From NCBI RefSeq assembly GCF_002188635.1, contig NZ_NINX01000024.1:186001-250000 (forward strand): 64,000 nucleotides of DNA, read 5' to 3'. The notes under the pieces were generated by a model, which worked only from the letters and a program-made list of their open reading frames with translations, did no database searches and had not been told where the DNA came from. Made by a program: the position numbers and the translations under genes. The first letter of the stretch is position 1. Each line of letters starts with the position of its first letter. Below are positions 45,266-53,766 of the stretch, in pieces. The DNA is from Pigmentiphaga sp. NML030171 (lineage in GTDB: Bacteria; Pseudomonadota; Gammaproteobacteria; Burkholderiales; Burkholderiaceae_B).

Positions 45266-46416
45266 TCTGCGGCGACATGAGCATCACCACGACGCTGCAG
45301 AACCAGCTCAACGGCATCACCAACGGCTTCCAGACGATCATGAGCAACGTGATCCAGAACGCCACCAGCGCCGTGGCCTCGCTGCCGGCGCTGATCATCC
45401 AGCGCGCCGACCCGGGCCTGTACAACCTGCTCACCAACGGCATCCTGCAGGCGCGCCTGGATTTCGACCGCTCGAAGATGACCTGCCGGGCCATCGCCAA
45501 TCGCATGGCGGACATGGCCGGCGGCCAGGCCGGCTGGGACCAGCTCGCCGAGGGGATGGCGCTGCGGGATGCGGTCAGCAGCACCGATGCCGTCTCCGCC
45601 ATCGAGCAGGCCGAGTCCAACAAGGGGAACAACGGCGTGCCCTGGGTCGGCGGCGGCAACGCGGGCGGCTCCGGCCAGAGTTCGATCAAGGTGGTCGGCG
45701 ACGTGACGCGCGCGGGCTACAACCTGCTCAACGGGCGCAGCGCCACCGATACCTCGTCGATCGCGCGCAGCGCCTGCGGCAACCGCCTGACCTGCCAGAC
45801 CTGGTCGTCGCCTGGCGCGGCCGCGGCCTTTGCGAACCGCGTGCTGGGCGAACGCGAGCAACGCACCTGCGAAAACTGCACGAAGACCCAGACCACGCCT
45901 GGCGTCGGGCTGACGCCAATGATCCAGGAAGAGTACGAGACCAAGCTGCAGGCGCTGCAGGAACTGGTGACGGGCGCCCGGCCGACGACGCTGGCCAATC
46001 TCGACGCAGCCGGCAGCAGCTCGCTGCCAATCACCCGCGGCGTGATCGAGGCCCTGCGTGACGAACCCGACCAGGACGTGCTGGGCCGGCGCCTCGCGTC
46101 CGAGGCTGCGCTGTCCAGCGTGCTGGAGAAGGCCCTGCTGCTGCAACGCACGTTGCTGACCGGCAAGAAGGAGCCGAACGTCGCCGCCAACGAGCTGGCC
46201 GTGCGAGCGGTCGAGCAGGAGAACAGCGCGCTGGAGCAGGAGATCAACAACCTCAAGACCGAGCTGGAACTGCGCCGCACGCTGGCCGGTAACTCGGCGA
46301 TGGCGATCATCCAGCGCCACAGCACCCGCGCGGCCGGTTCGCGTGGCGTCTTCGAGGGCGACACTACACGCGACCGTCTGCGGGAGGTTCAGAAGCCGCG
46401 GAGCGGTACGCCATGA
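45255..46416 (+). pseudogene. ICE conjugation protein, PFL_4711 family (TIGR03755), N-terminus deleted
   Basis: The 379-residue frame from ATG 45277 matches PFL_4711 proteins (TTLQNQLNGITNGFQTIMSN, LPALIIQRADPGLYNLLTNG). Native sequence reaches just before this ATG (CGDMS in the same frame). The family's signal peptide and first 60-70 residues are missing. C-terminal coiled-coil stretches (ENSALEQEINNLKTELELRR) are present. Without a signal sequence it should not reach its periplasmic or envelope site. The last bases overlap the next gene. Confidence 0.85.
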
Positions 46417-46766
46417 GCCGGCTCGCCTGGCTGCGGCTGCCATGGCTGTTCAACCGCCGCGTCGGCGTGGCGCTGCTGTGGACCTTGCTGGTGGCCGCCG
46501 CCGCGGTGGCGGTGAACATCGCCGGCATCCACGTGGTCGGCGGCGTCGAGGGCTGGCACCACTGGCTGCAGGCGCACGCCGGCCACTTCTTCGTGTGGCG
46601 GCTGTGCCTCTACGGAGCGACGGCTTACGGCTGGTGGTGGATGCGTCGGCGCCTGTTGCGGCGGGAGCCGTCCCGCGAGACGCATCAGCGCCTGCTGCGC
46701 ACGGAGATCGCGGCCGTGATCGCCGTGGTCGCGCTGGAAGTCAGCCAACTGTTGCGGCACGGCTGA
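46413..46766 (+). CDS. small membrane protein of the conjugation region
   Basis: 117-residue protein with about three hydrophobic helices (VALLWTLLVAAAAVAVNIAG, HFFVWRLCLYGATAYGWWWM, EIAAVIAVVALEVSQLL). It lies between the PFL_4711 and traG-like genes, overlapping the former by 4 bases. In related ICEs a small hypothetical gene occupies this position. Presumably a mating-channel component; no direct evidence. Confidence 0.75.
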   Translation: MSRLAWLRLPWLFNRRVGVALLWTLLVAAAAVAVNIAGIHVVGGVEGWHHWLQAHAGHFFVWRLCLYGATAYGWWWMRRRLLRREPSRETHQRLLRTEIAAVIAVVALEVSQLLRHG

Positions 46767-46781
46767 GACCCGGAGGCAGGC

Positions 46782-48314
46782 ATGACGCTCTACACCACGG
46801 ACTACCTGGAGTATTACCTGACCCTGGTGGCTTGGGTGGTCAACAACGGCATCTGGAGCATTCTCGTGGCCAGCGGCGTGTTCGCGCTGCCGTTCGTGGC
46901 CATCGTGATCCAGGAGTGGCTCAATGCCCGCAGCGAAGGTGCGGACGAAGGCAACAAGGGCGTGCTGTCGTCGATGCGCATCGAGAACCGGGTGTGGGTG
47001 GCGATCGTGGTCATCATGTTCGCCGGCATCCCGTTCATCCCGGTGGATCTCGCCACGATCAAGTTCGACACCACGCGCTCCGCGCAATGCCAGGTCAGTG
47101 TCCCGCTGCCCAACGACACGGGCTGGTCCAACGTCTACACGGCGCTCAACGACCAGAGCGCGCTGGTGCCGGTGTGGTGGTTCTTCATGCACGCGCTGTC
47201 GAAAGCCGTGACGGCCTCCGCGGTGGCGGCGATTCCCTGCGGCACGGACCTGCGTCAGATTCGCATGGATGTGGATGCCACGCGCATCGACGATCCGGTG
47301 CTGGCACAGGAGGTCGCCGACTTCACGCACGACTGCTACGGGCCGTCGCGCGCCAAGCTGTTCATGAACCGGCCGACGCTCTCCGACGAGCAGATGAACG
47401 ACGTCACCTGGATCGGGTCGAGTTACTTCCTCGACATGCCCGGCTTCTATGACACCTATCGCGCCAAGGCCCCACGCACGGCCTGGCCCTACGACGCGAC
47501 CCGCGATGCGGGGCTGGCACAGGTGGACAGCGGCGGCGGCTATCCGTCCTGCCGGCAGTGGTGGGCCGATGGCGGCCAGGGACTGCGCAGCCGGCTGCTG
47601 GCACAGGTCGACCCGGACCTGCTGACCCGCATCGGGCGCTGGGTGGGCTTCCTGTCGCAGAGCGAGGTCAATGACTCGGTGATCCGCGCCGTGGTCTCGC
47701 CGAGGCAGCAGAAGATGAACCAGGGCACCGTCTACACCGACTACGGCGGCCAGATCGACAAGACGCTGCCGAACATCGTCACGCGCGGCGCGAGCGACCT
47801 GGGGCTGACCGTCGGCTCGCTGGGCTTTTTTCCGGCGATGGACGTGGTGCGCCAGGCGCTGCCGATGGTGCTGACCATGCTCAAGATGGCGCTGGTCATC
47901 TGCATCCCGCTGGTGCTGCTGATCGGCACCTACGACCTGAAGACGGTGGTGACGGTGAGCTGCGTCCAGTTCGCGCTGTTCTTCGTGGACTTCTGGTTCC
48001 AGCTCGCGCGCTGGATCGACAGCACGATCCTGGACGCGCTCTACGGCTGGGGGTTTGGCGCGGACAGGCCGCATACGAACTTCGATCCGTTGATCGGTTT
48101 GAACAACGCCTTTGGCGACATGCTGCTCAACTTCGTCATGGCGATGATGTTCATCGTGCTGCCGACGTTCTGGGTCATGGCACTCGGATGGGCAGGAGTT
48201 CGCGCTGGAAACTTCCTGGGCGGTCTCATCACTGGCACGTCCGATGCGAAGTCGGCTGGAGGTAGTGGCTCTCGCCTTGCGATGACGGCCGTATCGAAAG
48301 GTGCGGCGAAGTAA
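46782..48314 (+). CDS. TraG N-terminal-domain conjugation protein
   Basis: 510-residue inner-membrane protein of the TraG_N group: N-terminal helices (VNNGIWSILVASGVFALPFV, WVAIVVIMFAGIPFIPVDL) and a large periplasmic part with several Cys. A second helix group lies near 370-480 (MVLTMLKMALVICIPLVLLI). TraG_N proteins take part in mating-pair stabilisation and pilus assembly. It is intact and keeps the usual position after PFL_4711. RBS GGAGG precedes the ATG. Confidence 0.88.
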   Translation: MTLYTTDYLEYYLTLVAWVVNNGIWSILVASGVFALPFVAIVIQEWLNARSEGADEGNKGVLSSMRIENRVWVAIVVIMFAGIPFIPVDLATIKFDTTRSAQCQVSVPLPNDTGWSNVYTALNDQSALVPVWWFFMHALSKAVTASAVAAIPCGTDLRQIRMDVDATRIDDPVLAQEVADFTHDCYGPSRAKLFMNRPTLSDEQMNDVTWIGSSYFLDMPGFYDTYRAKAPRTAWPYDATRDAGLAQVDSGGGYPSCRQWWADGGQGLRSRLLAQVDPDLLTRIGRWVGFLSQSEVNDSVIRAVVSPRQQKMNQGTVYTDYGGQIDKTLPNIVTRGASDLGLTVGSLGFFPAMDVVRQALPMVLTMLKMALVICIPLVLLIGTYDLKTVVTVSCVQFALFFVDFWFQLARWIDSTILDALYGWGFGADRPHTNFDPLIGLNNAFGDMLLNFVMAMMFIVLPTFWVMALGWAGVRAGNFLGGLITGTSDAKSAGGSGSRLAMTAVSKGAAK

Positions 48315-48342
48315 GGAGCACGTTCTCGCGTTGATGCGACAG

Positions 48343-48711
48343 CTACGGCTCGTCGGGATCGCCCATGTCGATCCGCCAGTCATCTTTGTCGTACAGGCCG
48401 ACGCCCGAGTGTCCGTCTCTAAGTTCCGGCTGCTTCTCGTCGTCCTCATCGGCATTCCGCGCGAGCCATGCGGCGACCACCGCAAAGGCCAGCAGCAGGG
48501 CGAGCCAGGATACGGTGTAGAGCAGCACACCAAGCACGGCCAGCTTGACGATCCAGAGCACCGCCGTCGCCGCGCCTGCGGGCATCCCGCGCGTCACCAG
48601 CCAGCCGGTGACACGCTGCTCGCGGCGCAGGTATCCACGCCAGACACGGCCAGCCCCCCGGCCCAGCCGGTGGCTCCAGCGCCCGTTGTGCGTGTTGGTG
48701 GTCATGCTCAT
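48343..48711 (-). CDS. DUF3742 membrane protein of the ICE
   Basis: 122-residue DUF3742 protein, encoded opposite to traG as in related ICEs. The N-terminus is basic and cytoplasmic (GRWSHRLGRGAGRVWRGYLR). Two close helices follow (AATAVLWIVKLAVLGVLLYT, WLALLLAFAVVAAWLA) and the tail is acidic. The function is unknown. Confidence 0.85.
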   Translation of the reverse strand: MSMTTNTHNGRWSHRLGRGAGRVWRGYLRREQRVTGWLVTRGMPAGAATAVLWIVKLAVLGVLLYTVSWLALLLAFAVVAAWLARNADEDDEKQPELRDGHSGVGLYDKDDWRIDMGDPDEP

Positions 48712-48832
48712 ATGCCTCGGCTTCAGTGGTGCCTCACCTCGCGGAGCGGCCGGTCGTGGCCTGCCCTCCAGCATAGACCGCGATCAGGAGGGCGGGTTGC
48801 GGCCGGCAGAGCCGGGTTGGCTCGGGTCGCAG

Positions 48833-48919
48833 GTCGATTAGATTCTGCACGATAAATCAAACCTTATACTACTTTCCATGCACGTTCTTGCAATGGCTCT
48901 AGGGGTCGATTTGATTCTG
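48833..48919. repeat. 15-base direct repeats upstream of abiE
   Basis: GTCGATTAGATTCTG (48833-48847) and GTCGATTTGATTCTG (48905-48919) differ at one base and are 72 bases apart. They flank an AT-rich stretch. They lie just upstream of abiEi and are candidates for AbiEi-binding sites. A -10-like TTTATA lies at 48927. Confidence 0.6.
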
Positions 48920-48934
48920 TGTTATTTTTATAAC

Positions 48935-49693
48935 ATGGATGGAAATTCTAGGCACCAGGTAATCAAGCGGCTGCAGGCGGGACTCCCCCGCGGGGCGCCG
49001 TTCGACCTTGCCACCCTGAGCCAGTTCGGGGTGTCGCCCCAGCTCGCCGCCCACTATGCCGACGGCGGGTGGCTCGTGCGCCTGGCCCACGGCGTCTATG
49101 CCTTCCCGAACGATGAATTCGGGGTCTACGGTGCGCTGAAGTTCCTGCAACAGCGCGTGCCCGGCCTGCACGTTGGCGGCAAGAGCGCCCTGGCCCTGCA
49201 GGGCGTGCGGCACAACCTGGGCAGCCGGGAGACGCTGGTGCTGTGGGGCGACGGTCGTTTCGCGTTGCCGGCCTGGTTCACCTCGCGCTTTCCGGCCCGC
49301 TACGTCCACGCCCGCCTGTTCGACTGGCCGGACACGGCGCTGGCCAGCAAGACCCTGACCACGCCGCCTGGCCTGCCCGAGGATCTGCGGGTGGCTGCCT
49401 CCGAGCGAGCCGTTCTGGAGCTGCTGTACGAAGCCGGCGTCAAGCAGAGCCTCGAAGAGGCCCGCAACATCTTTGATGGACTGCGTTCCCCCCGCAAGGA
49501 CTTGCTCGGGCAACTGCTGTCCTGCTGCGCCAGCGTGAAGGCCGTGCGCCTGTTCCTCACCTGGGCGCGCGAGACCAGCCTCGTGGATGTCGATGCCCTG
49601 CTGGAGCAGTACCCGGTTCGCACCGGCAGCAACACGCGCTGGATGAGCCGGCTCGATGACGGCACCTTGCTGAGCCTGAGACCTCATGGATAA
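48935..49693 (+). CDS. abiEi: AbiEi-type antitoxin (type IV toxin-antitoxin)
   Basis: 252-residue AbiEi-like protein. An N-terminal winged helix-turn-helix (PFDLATLSQFGVSPQLAAHY, then GWLVRLAHGVYAFPNDEFGV) is followed by the antitoxin domain (SALALQGVRHNLGSRETLVL). I chose ATG 48935; the longer frame starts in AT-rich promoter DNA. AbiEi represses the operon and antagonises AbiEii without direct binding. It overlaps abiEii by 8 bases. Confidence 0.88.
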   Translation: MDGNSRHQVIKRLQAGLPRGAPFDLATLSQFGVSPQLAAHYADGGWLVRLAHGVYAFPNDEFGVYGALKFLQQRVPGLHVGGKSALALQGVRHNLGSRETLVLWGDGRFALPAWFTSRFPARYVHARLFDWPDTALASKTLTTPPGLPEDLRVAASERAVLELLYEAGVKQSLEEARNIFDGLRSPRKDLLGQLLSCCASVKAVRLFLTWARETSLVDVDALLEQYPVRTGSNTRWMSRLDDGTLLSLRPHG

Positions 49694-50606
49694 GACCTAC
49701 GCGGACACCGTTCGCCTGCTGCTGGCCGTCGCGCCCGATGTGTTCGCCAACGACATCTTCGCCATGAAGGGCGGCACGGCCATCAACCTCTTCGTGCGGG
49801 ACATGCCGCGCCTGTCGGTGGACATCGACGTGGTGTACCTCCCGTGGCAGACGCCGCGCGACGAAGCGCTGCAAGCCATCAACCAGGAGCTGGCCGCCAT
49901 CGCCACGCGCGTTGCGCCACTGGGCGTGCAGACACGCCTGGTTCGCGCCAAGGACCTGGGAGACACCAAGCTGATCGTCGAGAACGACGCCAGCCAGGTG
50001 AAGATCGAGGTCAATGTCGTGTTCCGCGGCAGCGTGCTGCCCGTCGAGCGGCGGCCGCTGAGCGCCAAGACCAGCGATCTGTTCGGCGTCGAGTTCGAGC
50101 TGCCGGTTCTGGCACCGGACGAGCTGTACGCCAGCAAGCTGGTGGCCGCGCTGGATCGACAGCACCCCCGCGACCTGTTCGACGTGTGGCAGCTCTACGA
50201 ATCGGGCGACATCAGCGACGGCATGGTCGAGTGCTTCGTGGTCTATTTGGCGGGTCACAACCGGCCACCCCACGAAGTGCTGTTCGGCAACGACAAGGAC
50301 ATCGCCGGCGAGTACGAGCGGGCCTTTGTCGGCATGACCGAAGTGGACTGCTCCCTGGAGACACTGCTCGACGCTCGCGCCACGCTGCGGCGCGAGCTGC
50401 CACGGCGACTGAGCACCGCGCACAAGCAGTTTCTGAGCGGGCTGGCGCGCGCAGAACCGGACTGGTCGCTGGTGCAGTGCCAGCACGCCGCGCAACTGCC
50501 GGCACTGCGCTGGAAGCTCGCCAATCTCGAAACCTTCCGCAAGCGCCGTCCCGACGACTTCGCAGCGCAATCCGCCGCCCTCGACACCGGCTTGGGCCAG
50601 AGCTGA
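49686..50606 (+). CDS. abiEii: AbiEii nucleotidyltransferase toxin
   Basis: 306-residue nucleotidyltransferase-fold protein. The signature GGTAINLF near residue 28 and the acidic SVDIDVVY near 40 match the GG(T)-x9-D-x-D catalytic motif of MNT/AbiEii toxins. The middle (ASKLVAALDRQHPRDLFDVW) carries the conserved K-x-x-A-x-x-x-R-x-x-x-R-D-x-x-D pattern. Toxins of this family modify tRNA and cause abortive infection. It is placed between DUF3742 and the relaxase, a known cargo site. Confidence 0.9.
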   Translation: MDKTYADTVRLLLAVAPDVFANDIFAMKGGTAINLFVRDMPRLSVDIDVVYLPWQTPRDEALQAINQELAAIATRVAPLGVQTRLVRAKDLGDTKLIVENDASQVKIEVNVVFRGSVLPVERRPLSAKTSDLFGVEFELPVLAPDELYASKLVAALDRQHPRDLFDVWQLYESGDISDGMVECFVVYLAGHNRPPHEVLFGNDKDIAGEYERAFVGMTEVDCSLETLLDARATLRRELPRRLSTAHKQFLSGLARAEPDWSLVQCQHAAQLPALRWKLANLETFRKRRPDDFAAQSAALDTGLGQS

Positions 50607-50677
50607 CGAACATCCCGCAGCGCCCCACTTGCCGGGATTGCCCCATGCCGCATTCATCGTGGCACCCGCGAAGCAGC

Positions 50678-50800
50678 GGCCCTATACCCAAAGGCTTCCG
50701 ACAAAGGCCAAAGGGCTGGGAAGGGGCAAAGGAAGGGTGCCAAGGGGAAAGGCCCTATCCTGAAAAGGCCAAAAGGCGCCCCGAGCAGCCCGTCATCCGG
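50678..50800. other. purine-rich repeat region upstream of the relaxase, candidate oriT
   Basis: A 120-base stretch immediately before the relaxase gene contains two direct repeats of GGCCCTAT (50678-50685 and 50751-50758). It also has many AAAGG/AAGGG units on one strand, with strong strand asymmetry. No gene is present. Origins of transfer often lie beside the relaxase gene and contain such repeats. Nothing here proves nicking. Confidence 0.35.
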
Positions 50801-50808
50801 GGTTCGCC

Positions 50809-52660
50809 ATGCTCTCGCTGTTCCAGCGCAAACGGGTGCCACCCACCACCGGCACACCGCCCACCTCCGCCATCGAAACTCCGAAAGGGTTGATGCGGCC
50901 GGAGTCGGCCGCATCGCTGCTGGCCACGCCGCGTCGGCAGAAACTGCTGGAGCACATCTGGCAGCGCACATCGCTCTCGCGCCGACAGTTCGCCACGCTC
51001 TACCTCGCCCCACTGGAACGCTACGCCGAGCTGGTCCAGCAGTTCCCGGCCTCCGAGAGCCACCACCACGCCTATCCGGGCGGCATGCTGGACCACGGCC
51101 TGGAGATCGTCGCCTATGCGCTGAAATTGCGGCAGTCATACCTGCTGCCTGCGGGCGTCACGCCGGAGGCACAGGCGGCCCAGGCCGAGGCCTGGACCGC
51201 AGGCACGGCCTACGCGGCCCTGCTGCACGACATCGGCAAGATTGCGGTCGATCTGCACGTCGAGCATGCCGACGGCAGCGTTTGGCATCCCTGGCACGGC
51301 CCGCTGCGAAAGCCCTACCGCTTCCGTTACCGAAAGGAGCGTGAGTACCGCCTGCACAGCGCCGCCACCGGGCTGCTCTACGCGCGCCTTCTCGATCGGG
51401 ACATCTTCGACTGGCTCAGCGGCTATCCCGACCTCTGGGCCGCGCTGCTGTACGTGCTGGCCGGCCAGTACGAGCATGCCGGCACGCTCGGCGAACTGGT
51501 CGTGCAGGCCGACCAGGCATCGGTCGCCCAGGAACTCGGCGGCGATCCCAGCAAGGCGCTGGCGGCGCCCAAACATGCGCTGCAACGCAAATTGCTCGAC
51601 GGCTTGCGCTACCTGCTCAAGGAAGCGTTCAAGTTGAACCAGGCCGGACCGGCGGACGGTTGGCTGACACAAGACGCCTTGTGGCTGGTGAGCAAGACCG
51701 TCTCCGACAAGCTGCGCGCCCATCTGCTGTCGCAGGGCATCGACGGCATCCCGGCGAGCAACACGGCGGTGTTCAACGTGCTGCAGGATCACGGCATCGT
51801 GCAACCGACGCCGGATGGCAAGGCGATCTGGCGGGCGACCATTACGAGCGAAACCGGCTGGTCGCACGCCTTCACCTTCCTGAAACTCTCGCCGGCGATG
51901 ATCTGGGATGCCGCCGACCGGCCGGCGCCGTTCGCAGGCCGTGTGCAGGTCGAAGAGGAACAGGCGGAGCCGCCGCCGCTAGCGCCGGCGGTGGCCGATG
52001 GGCCGCGCGTGGAAGGTACCGAAGCTGCACCCGCGAGCACGGCGCCGATCGCATCCATAGCCACGGACACCGGCGTGGCCGCGCTGCTCGATCTGCTCGG
52101 CGACACCGCTCCGCCCACAACACCGGAGACCCCGAGTTGTCCTGTCGCCGAGCCCGAGCCGGCCCCTTCGACCGTGCCCCACGCCACAGATGAGCCTCGC
52201 GCCTTCCCAGGATCGCACGGAGCCCTCCGGGGCGCACTTCATGGCCTGGCTGCGCCAGAGCATCCAGACGCGCAAGCTCATCATCAACGACGCCAAGGCC
52301 CTGGTGCATACCGTCGCCGGCACGACCTATCTCGTCAGCCCCGGCGTGTTCCAGCGCTACGCGCAGGAGTACCTTCAAGTCGCCGCGCTGGCCAAGCAGG
52401 AGAAGCTGGAGGGGTGGCAGTGGGTACAGAAGCGCTTCGAGAAGCTGGGACAGCACCGCAAGCAGCCGAGCGGGCTGAACATCTGGACCTGCGAAGTCAC
52501 GGGGCCGCGCAAGTCGCGCCGGCTGCACGGCTACCTGCTCGTCAGCCCGGATACGCTGTTCCAGGAGACGCCGCCAGACAACCCATACCTGCGGCTCCTC
52601 AACGAGGCCGCAAAGCGCGAAGATTCAGCCCTTGGGGGCAAGGACGACGATCAGGCGTAG
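50809..52660 (+). pseudogene. traI: MobH-family relaxase TraI with one frameshift
   Basis: The N-terminal 450 residues contain the MOB-H relaxase domain: the three-His motif SHHHAYPGGMLDHGLEIVAY near 84-103 and the HD motif AALLHDIGK near 137-145. After VPHATDEP the frame changes. The conserved C-terminal domain (FMAWLRQSIQTRKLIINDAK, YLVSPGVFQRYAQEYLQVAA) is in the +1 frame from about 52180 to 52660. One base fewer in the CCCC run at 52177-52180 restores a continuous protein of about 616 residues. It may be inactivated, or the extra base may be a sequencing error. Confidence 0.85.
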
Positions 52661-52686
52661 GCATGCGACCGCTGTGCGGGCCGGCT

Positions 52687-52986
52687 TCAATCTGCGGATG
52701 GGGCCGACTCCGCCAGCTTGGCTTCGGTCAGAGTCATCAAGTGGGCGGAACTGCATTTCAGCGCACGGGCAATCTTGAGGATGAGAGGGAGCGTGGGGAC
52801 ATGCTCGCCGCGCTCGATCTTGCCCATGTGCGACCGTTCGATGCCGGCCATGTGGGCCAGCGTTTCCTGAGCTATACCCTGGTTGGTTCTTTCTTCCCGC
52901 ACGGCAGCCCCAAACGCGATGGCTGGTTCCGCTTCGTAGGTAGTGGTGCCGGTGGGGCGGCCCCTTTGGATCGAACGCTTTGGCAT
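52687..52986 (-). CDS. XRE-family regulator near the integrase
   Basis: 99-residue protein with an XRE helix-turn-helix at about 28-80 (VREERTNQGIAQETLAHMAG, then IERSHMGKIERGEHVPTLPL). The ATG at 52986 is inside the palindrome TTGGCA-T-TGCCAA (52980-52992), a likely self-binding site. It is divergent from the LysR-like gene. It may control integrase or transfer functions in the manner of a phage repressor. Confidence 0.82.
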   Translation of the reverse strand: MPKRSIQRGRPTGTTTYEAEPAIAFGAAVREERTNQGIAQETLAHMAGIERSHMGKIERGEHVPTLPLILKIARALKCSSAHLMTLTEAKLAESAPSAD

Positions 52987-53092
52987 TGCCAAGAGCGTCG
53001 AACACGGTCACGATTTAAACCACGTTAAACTTAACTCATTCAACGGCTTCGAGATCAGTTGCCACGAGTTCACCGCCTTGGGGGAGCTGGAC
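52980..53092. promoter_or_regulatory. divergent control region of XRE and LysR-like genes
   Basis: Contains the palindrome TTGGCATTGCCAA (52980-52992) over the XRE start and TTTAA-ACCACG-TTAAA near 53014-53029, both candidate operators. AT-rich bases at 53025-53040 may hold promoters in both directions. Confidence 0.45.
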
Positions 53093-53719
53093 GTGGAATC
53101 GAGTGACATCACCGCCGAAATTCGCATGGCCGTCCTCGGCGAATGGGTGCCTCCCCAGCTCGCCGACGTGCTCGCCCTGCAGCGTGCCGAAGAGCCGGAG
53201 ACCCATGCCGTCCTGGCCGGATGGACAGATCCCGTTCGAGGCGCGGAGCTGCCGGGCGACGGCTTCGACTTCGCCTTGTCTGCGGTTGCCCGGCAGTGGC
53301 CTGGCTGGGTATGCGAGCCGCTGTGGCATGACACGCTGGCGGTCGCCGTGGCCAAGCGCTCCCACCTGCTGGCCTACCGTGAAGTGCCGTGCGAGGAAGT
53401 GCTCAAGCAGCCCTTGATCTGCTCGCAGTCCACGGCCGATGAACCATGGCGCATGACCGTGCAGCGCGTGTTCGAGAACGCGCTGCAGGAGCGGGAGCAA
53501 ACGGTGGAGACATTCGATGTGGCGATGACGCTGGTTGCCGCCGGGTACGGGATCGCCATTGCGCCTGCCGCGAGACTGGCGAGCTACCTACGCCGAGGCA
53601 TCGCCGTGCGGCCGCTGGCCGGCGCACCAACGATCGTGATGGCTTACCTGCTGCGCCGCAACGCTTCCTTGTCGGACACCCAGGCAAGATTCGCCCGCCG
53701 CGCGCGCTTGGTGTCCTGA
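53093..53719 (+). CDS. LysR-type effector-binding domain without DNA-binding domain
   Basis: 208-residue protein equivalent to the C-terminal effector domain of a LysR regulator (WVPPQLADVLALQRAEEPET, VAVAKRSHLLAYREVPCEEV, TFDVAMTLVAAGYGIAIAPA). No winged helix-turn-helix precedes it. The frame upstream to 52943 has no LysR similarity. GTG 53093 with GGGGAG about 8 bases before is the best start. Stand-alone proteins of this type recur beside ICE integrases. It may modulate another regulator or bind a ligand. Confidence 0.72.
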   Translation: MESSDITAEIRMAVLGEWVPPQLADVLALQRAEEPETHAVLAGWTDPVRGAELPGDGFDFALSAVARQWPGWVCEPLWHDTLAVAVAKRSHLLAYREVPCEEVLKQPLICSQSTADEPWRMTVQRVFENALQEREQTVETFDVAMTLVAAGYGIAIAPAARLASYLRRGIAVRPLAGAPTIVMAYLLRRNASLSDTQARFARRARLVS

Positions 53720-53766
53720 CAGACGCGCGGGAATCGCGGTTTCGCCACGATCCCGCATTCCTGCTG

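Noticed and set aside
52177-52200. Programmed frameshift in the relaxase
   Set aside because: No slippery heptamer or downstream stimulatory structure is evident. A base change in a short C run is simpler.
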